DNA from: Arthrinium phaeospermum | Lineage: Eukaryota; Ascomycota; Sordariomycetes; Amphisphaeriales; Apiosporaceae | DNA length: 64,000 nucleotides | Direction: 5' to 3' | Assembly: GCA_006503535.1 (NCBI GenBank) | Contig: QYRS01000001.1 | Location: 4,588,001-4,652,000, forward strand | Shown: in pieces, positions 59,901 to 64,000 of the stretch | How the letters are laid out: each line of letters starts with the position of its first letter | Position numbering within the stretch: position 1 is the first letter of the stretch | The notes under the pieces: model-generated | Told to the model about the DNA's origin: nothing | The model's input: the letters and a program-made list of their open reading frames with translations, nothing else | Database searches by the model: none | Made by a program: the position numbers and the translations under genes

Positions 59901-60564
59901 GAAAGACCTGATTGTTCGCATGACTCAGAACATCGACGAAAGAGAAGTGTCTGAGAGAGATATGGATGACGAGGACGACTCCAAGCTCAGGGAGTTTGAG
60001 CGTATACTAGGCAAGATGATGGCAGACTCCCGAGGTGCTTCAACTAGCACCCAGGCTGCCGATGTCGAAGGTGAACTCAAGGAATCGAGCGATGCTTCCA
60101 CCGACCCATCGGCGGCAGCTACGGAAACCCAGGCCGACGGGGCAGGCGAAGCGGAGCCGGCTCAGAAGAAGCAGCTTCTCGGAATGGTCCTGACTATCCG
60201 TAACCGGGTGAATGGCAGCTACGTGCAACGACCCGAGAACCTCGACCAGACGGACAAGTGGGACATTGAATACAACATTCAGGAGATGCCCGAAGTCCGC
60301 GCCCACGCCCTGTACGAAAAGCTGCTGAGTCGACGCAAGAAGGCGCTCAAGTCCGAGGGAGACCGGGATGCCGCGTGGTACGAAATGTTCCAGGGATCTC
60401 TGGAGAAGCACACCAACGCCGGGCGAAAGTTCCGGGAGGAGGAGGAAGCCCGCGCCCGGCAGCGGCCTGTCCACGTCGTGGGCCAGGAGGAAGTGCGGAC
60501 CTATGAAGAGACGTTCGGAGCAGACGCAGCTACTGAGGCCGCCGAGCTGAATGAAGAAGAGTAA
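56983..60564 (+). CDS. pet127: Mitochondrial Pet127 homologue (mitochondrial RNA processing)
   Basis: Single exon, 1193 aa. The first 50 residues are Arg/Ser-rich without acidic residues (MLPLASLAARRLTSHHICAT, later SRYFSATLARADDD), a clear mitochondrial presequence. Residues about 65-280 are Lys/Pro/Ala low complexity. The Pet127 core runs from about 350 to 720: LFNPGVYHLQDPRSRVFNFD, then FDFNALKQYITSSKDETL, YTGSTSSMTSMLAHFHYLLS, a segment around VYAIDADKEFD and LEKLLTLTRED-type residues, ending at FMYVFAEPVG. An unusually long acidic stretch (about 735-1055) follows, and the core resumes with LLGMVLTIRNRVNGSYVQRP and a region containing WDIEYNIQEMPEVRAHALYE. In yeast Pet127 is a membrane-associated factor needed for 5' processing and turnover of mitochondrial transcripts. 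Yeast Pet127 is about 800 residues, so the excess here is low complexity. Confidence 0.88.
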   Translation: MLPLASLAARRLTSHHICATCRIASRNRSATFASPALHLQYGPSRYFSATLARADDDAAQPSKDSADSKPTPPQRVKKKKKPSPPSPPEKKSPKARKAPAEPKTDAAKPAPKKKQDKSRNLKVLEGALAALKNVLDAQNISVAAPANSKSKAKPQPDENSAEKSEGHDVSDKQADGAKKKKATAASPKAQKAKKKRSSAEAGGKARQRNALRKALKADTPEAPSETGAEEKKKPRRTATADAKKLTAPSSFIRRTKVGPSTRRSLGRTQSSQEEESSDLDGIPNEAAWVLGAQSQSTGAALEFSPMAEAIKKPLGKPDIKIENINSDDLHLVPIEKAQPPVPPVSYGLDRVLFNPGVYHLQDPRSRVFNFDPYLSKIMPIQEFDFNALKQYITSSKDETLINIARENGKRYTGSTSSMTSMLAHFHYLLSSWREINPAILSKSFNTPSNNFTKILTSPAAVFLHWKDGVYAIDADKEFDTANILSMLGKSMEKLLTLTREDYERYRTVNSDQISEEERNADEAYHYTGLGDFMMRSQLDAHDPRVPGTGMFDLKTRAVISIRMDAEGFQKGLGYEIRNRFGDWESFEREYYDMIRSAFLKYSLQVRMGRMDGIFVAFHNTQRIFGFQYIPLPEMDLSLHGTSDVTLGDKEFKLSLALLNEVMDRASKKFPEQSLRIHFETRPSLVAPFMYVFAEPVGEQDIKNVQDAGKAKIEEFERKVLGLGPLNADIAPSLDTEETAQDDGSEEDSLEQDELDEALGEPNEGPLNKEVPDAAIWEDVRSKVEDAMEDDELGVAAVREAIEDALEQSGLLDPQSPEETRSYVDSLLSALSPDVSPEQTEGIIADPDGAVEFQDQVEEQSASEESQSSTTIEGEDASEADNLTEEEPVETTETTEGDDEYRPAEESQVDENAESDVSSSDEAVSDLSDSPAPTETTLDSEESVYIAEDNLKPDQQEQVEELKELSGTSSLSNLKDLIVRMTQNIDEREVSERDMDDEDDSKLREFERILGKMMADSRGASTSTQAADVEGELKESSDASTDPSAAATETQADGAGEAEPAQKKQLLGMVLTIRNRVNGSYVQRPENLDQTDKWDIEYNIQEMPEVRAHALYEKLLSRRKKALKSEGDRDAAWYEMFQGSLEKHTNAGRKFREEEEARARQRPVHVVGQEEVRTYEETFGADAATEAAELNEEE

Positions 60565-61360
60565 GAAGGGACTTTACCTTTGTTGAATTTTGGCAATGTA
60601 AAGTATGTACAATATTGGGGCATCTGAAGAAACCCCATCGCACCCACCATGAGATGATGTACGCGTCCGGGCATGTACTATAACGTATATACGAGGACTT
60701 ACGAAGAACGGCGCATTTTGGTTAGAGTCATATATCTTCCCTGGTGGGCCGGGGAAAAGAAGAAAAGGGGGCGATGAAGCAAGCCCGCAGCCTCACTCTG
60801 TAATATTGGAAAATAGCCAAACAAATATGTTAACTTTTATGCAATTCCAACTTATCTGTGATATATGCCTTATTGACGAGACTAGACTTGTTTGCTGGAA
60901 ATGACATTGATGTTGGCAAGAACGAGGGTTGTCAGCCAACCAAGACCTCAGTCTTTGGATTCCGCTTTCGCTATCGTTCCCGGATGCCCCTCCAAATGCT
61001 AATGGCCAATCAGGATGCGGTCGAGTTACCTTGCATTTACAGATTACCAGTGGCACTCGTCTCAGTTTCCAAGCCCTGGCGACCATCTCGTTCTGTACTT
61101 CTGCATTTCATTGATTTGTTTTTATTGAGGACAGCAACAATGCGATCTACTGGACGCAGTTTCTTGGCCCAAGCCCATTTGGTCCTTTGCAGCCCGGCTG
61201 GGCCCAGGAAGGAAGGAAGGAAGGAAGTGGGGGATCGTTTCTTGGTAGGAGCTGCTGCGTAAGACGCGGGCTGAACTTAGCACGACCCTTTTGAGATCGA
61301 CCGGAGACCCCATCGATTTTCCCTAGGTTTACGCTCTCGCGATTAGATTGGAATGGATAA
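60565..61360. other. Spacer between Pet127 and the Zn2Cys6 regulator
   Basis: About 0.8 kb with the 3' region of Pet127 and the promoter of the next gene. It contains (GGAA)5 at 61207-61226. No gene is seen. Confidence 0.6.
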
Positions 61361-63095
61361 ATGAATCATTTAACGAACCCGATACCGAAACCAATGGAGG
61401 ATACACTAGACCAACCACCTCGACCTCGGGGCCCAAGGCTATATCATAAAAAGAGCAGGACGGGCTGCGTACGTTGTGAGTACTTACATCCCCAGGAGAC
61501 TGTGCGACCCTTCTACCACTCTGGCGCATGTCGCAAAGTGGTTGCTGGCCGTGCATGTCATGAAGGCCCCCGGCAAAGCAACCCTTTCGGTAGCTGGTCC
61601 GCTTCCGGCTTTGTTTCACCACGTATAGTTGCAGCAGTACTAATGTGTGAGACCCCTTCCGGTAGGCAAGCAACGGCGGGTCAAATGCGACGAAGGCCAC
61701 CCTACCTGCGGCGGCTGCGCCCGGCATAATGTCGAATGCCTCTACCCCGCGCAAATCGCGACGCCCACGGCTCCCTTGACCGCCTCGCGCGCAAAGACCC
61801 GAGCAAGCGCCCAGAGTAAGACCGCCGCCGCTGCCGGTGCTTCCTCCTCGAGTCCCCACAATATTCCCGATGGCACAAAGGCTGCCGCTCCGACCCGCCT
61901 CGACACCGGCGCATCCCTGAGCCCCGCGGCCATCGTCGCCGAGGACCAGACGCCCCGGAGCTATGGCAGCCAGCAGCCGTCCCCCGGCTCAGAGCAAAGC
62001 GGCCTCGAGTCCGAGAACGGGTCCGGCGAGCTGCCCGAGTCGCGCGAGCGGCGCCTCTGGGAGCTGCGGCTCCTCCACAACAACCTGACCATGGGCCACC
62101 CCTTCAACGTGCCGCAGACGCCCGAGCTGACGCAGCTCTTCTCGATCGACGTGCCCAACATGGCGCTGCGGGACGGCTGGGACGTGCTGCTGTACGGCAT
62201 CATGGCGCACTCGGCGCTGCACATGTGGACGCGCGCGACGGACCCCCAGGAGCGGGACCACTTGGTGATCCTGCAGCAGACGTACAAGAGCATGATGCTG
62301 CGCGAGCAGGCGCGCGAGGTGGTGCACCTGACGTCGCGCAACGCCGACGCGCTGTGCTTCTCGAGCCTGCGGATCCTGGCGCACGCCCTCGCGCTCGTGC
62401 AGACGCTGCCCATGGACCCCTGGGAGCCGCCGGTCGAATGGCTGCGCATGGGTAAGGGCGCAGGCGCCGTCTTCAAGGCCGCGGCAGAAATCATCGGGTC
62501 CGACCCGGCCGGCGAAGACGCCAAGATCATGACGTTTCTCAAGACCCCGCCCGTCATGGTCGATCCCAGCACCACCATCGGCAGCGACCACAGCGCGCTG
62601 GACTGGCTGCTGGAACACCCGGGGGCGGCCGCCCATGATCATGGGGTAGGGGCTGCAACCGACGGCGATGGCGGCGACGACGACTATGCCACGGAGCTCG
62701 ACGACCCGGAGGTGCGCCGGGTCTACGACGAGGCGCTGGGGTACACGTGCAGCGTGGCGCGGGCGATCGCGGCGGGCGAGCCCGAGGACGCGGTGGGGCG
62801 GCGGTTCGGGGGGTTCGCGGTGCTCGTGTCCAACAACTTCACGCAGTTCCTGATCGAGCGGCGGCCGCGGGCCATGGTCGTCCTGGCCCACTTCATGTCG
62901 CTCTGGCTCGACTACGAGCACATCTGGATCATCGGCAAGGCGGGCGAGCGCCAGATCCGCGGGATCCAGAAGAGCCTGCCGCTGGCGTGGAGTAGTAAGT
63001 TGGATGGGCTGTTTGGGAAGCTTAAGGGGGGTGGGGCTGGGGGTGGGTTGCCGGTGCGGCAACAGCCTTTTGTTGGGCGGGGACCGGGGATGTGA
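61361..63095 (+). CDS. Zn2Cys6 transcription factor, Upc2-like
   Basis: Two exons, 61361-61475 and 61666-63095 (514 aa). The 190-nt intron (GTGAGT donor, TACTAAT branch point, GTAG acceptor) splits the codon of the second zinc-cluster cysteine. Joined, the cluster reads KSRTGCVRCKQRRVKCDEGH then PTCGGCARHNVECLYP, with all six Cys in C-x2-C-x6-C-x5-C-x2-C-x6-C spacing. A Ser/Ala/Pro linker follows, then a helical C-terminal domain (ELRLLHNNLTMGHPFNVPQT onward, HSALHMWTRA, LRMGKGAGAVFKAA). The order matches regulators related to the sterol-uptake factor Upc2, a broad class with many unstudied members. An inserted loop near residue 370 is rich in Ala, His, Gly and Asp. The 3' part is very GC-rich. 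The target genes are unknown; no pathway cluster is adjacent. The zinc cluster is certain, the Upc2 grouping moderate. Confidence 0.87.
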
Positions 63096-63899
63096 GGGGG
63101 GTGTGCGATGTGGAATAGGGACAGGGTGAGGTGTCAAAGTCTCTCATAGCGGGTTAACGTGTATACATCGTGTGTATATGATACGCATGTTTAATCTTAC
63201 TGGCTTGTTTCCTCGGGTGTATGGAGACGGGTTGTTGTACATAGGGGCCAGAAGTCTCTTAGGGGCGCGATCATAGCAAACAAGCGAATAATACCACGGT
63301 GCGAGGTCAAAACAGCATAGAATGTCGAACATGGGAGATTTGATATATTCTCCTTCTAGTGATCGGATTTTCAATGGCTGATTGATGATGCTGAGACAAG
63401 CCCGGCTCCGCATCTTTTTGGCGTCTCCCTCCAAGGACAATGACACAGTCCTGGGCTGTTCCCTCAATGTTCCGCTTCCCTCATGCCCCCATTTCGGCCG
63501 GCACCGCGTCAGCTCGAGCCAGACTCTCCATAAAATGGGGGCCATCGCCGCCGCGACGGGCTATCTCGGCGATTAATTGACTTCATGGCACGTAATCGTC
63601 CGTTGGAGGTCCCGGTGAGGTCTATCTTCCCCTTTGCCGAATCTATCGATTGAAACGACTGTTTCTCATCACATTTGGCAACACAAAAATCACAAACGAT
63701 GCAATGGAGGATAACAGAAAATGAATGTGATTAACTCCCTTCTAACCAGACCGAGAAACCAGACTAAACTCCTACCCAATTGAAGAAACCATGCAATGTA
63801 TCTACAAACGCCGCCGCCACTTCAAAACGCCCCAGACCAGACCCCCATGCCGACCAGAGAGGTCCCAATGCTGAAAGATGCAAGACCGCCATCACCCCT
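63096..63899. other. Convergent spacer, no gene seen
   Basis: About 0.8 kb between the 3' ends of the Zn2Cys6 gene (+) and the gene entering from the right edge (-). No supported frame. Both 3' untranslated regions are expected here. Confidence 0.6.
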
Positions 63900-64000
63900 T
63901 TACTCGGACTGCTCGGGGTGGTACTGGCCATCGTCGACACCAGTGCTGCCGCCCTCGTACTTGCCGGGGTACCACTTGCCGTCATCGACGCCCGTGTTGC
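63900..64000 (-). CDS. 3' end of an unidentified protein with GVDDG repeats
   Basis: Only the last 33 codons and the stop (63902-63900) are inside the window. The visible C-terminus holds two copies of a short repeat, TGVDDGKWYPGKYEGG and TGVDDGQYHPEQSE, so the unit is about 15-17 residues of the form (T)GVDD-G-(K/Q)-(W/Y)-x-P. Third positions are mostly C or G, as in the real genes nearby, and the frame runs cleanly to the edge. Gly/Tyr/Pro-rich repeats of this sort occur in some small fungal secreted or surface proteins, but I do not recognise a named family. The start, length and any signal peptide lie outside the window. Confidence 0.65.
   Translation of the reverse strand, partial: NTGVDDGKWYPGKYEGGSTGVDDGQYHPEQSE

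Noticed and set aside
1..64000. A secondary-metabolite or other functional gene cluster
   Set aside because: No backbone synthase, transporter or tailoring enzyme set occurs; the genes are scattered housekeeping functions in mixed orientation.

Overview
This is chromosomal DNA from a filamentous ascomycete (Pezizomycotina, probably Sordariomycetes). The evidence is the many short introns (50-75 nt, one of 190 nt) with GTRNGT-type donors, CTAAC/CTGAC branch points and YAG acceptors, several fungus-restricted proteins (GT15 mannosyltransferase, Zn2Cys6 regulator, Pet127), the A-rich Kozak contexts and long low-coding spacers. The species cannot be fixed from the sequence. No bacterial, viral or complete transposon sequence was recognised.

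Layout from left to right. 1-1752 (-): 5' part of the inner-kinetochore protein Mis6/CENP-I, cut by the window edge. 3798-5438 (+): an orphan protein joining a GH3 C-terminal-like domain to two GNAT domains. 8949-13849 (-): tuberin (TSC2), the GAP that restrains Rheb/TORC1. 16355-19582 (+): Cse1/exportin-2, in six exons. 23723-25723 (-): an uncharacterised PH-domain protein with a long disordered tail. About 10.8 kb without a supportable gene follows. 36570-37352 (-): a secreted CE12 rhamnogalacturonan acetylesterase. 38126-40058 (-): APC6/Cut9/Cdc16. A second gene-poor stretch of 5.6 kb with short tandem repeats follows. 45629-45877 (+): an 82-residue Ser-rich protein. 48105-49060 (-): splicing factor Yju2. 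49617-49720 (-): intron-containing tRNA-Thr(CGU). 50051-52767 (-): gamma-tubulin complex subunit GCP5. 53648-55019 (+): Ktr/Kre2 mannosyltransferase. 55305-56488 (-): WDR83/Morg1-like WD40 protein. 56983-60564 (+): mitochondrial Pet127. 61361-63095 (+): Upc2-like Zn2Cys6 regulator. 63900-64000 (-): 3' end of a protein with GVDDG repeats.

The genes are mostly single-copy housekeeping functions (cell division: Mis6, APC6, GCP5; transport and signalling: Cse1, TSC2; RNA: Yju2, Pet127, tRNA). They are not a pathway cluster: there is no biosynthetic backbone enzyme, and orientations are mixed. Two gene pairs are divergent (GCP5/Ktr and WDR83/Pet127). The right third (48-63 kb) is dense; 26-36.5 kb and 40-45.6 kb are nearly empty.

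The items most worth a second look are the GH3C-GNAT-GNAT protein that lacks any catalytic barrel, the small Ser-rich protein with an ATG-free, stop-free leader, the frame-neutral intron of Cse1, and the large gene-free interval. I found no clear sign of a wholly new multi-gene system. All exon structures were derived by eye from splice signals and reading frame.
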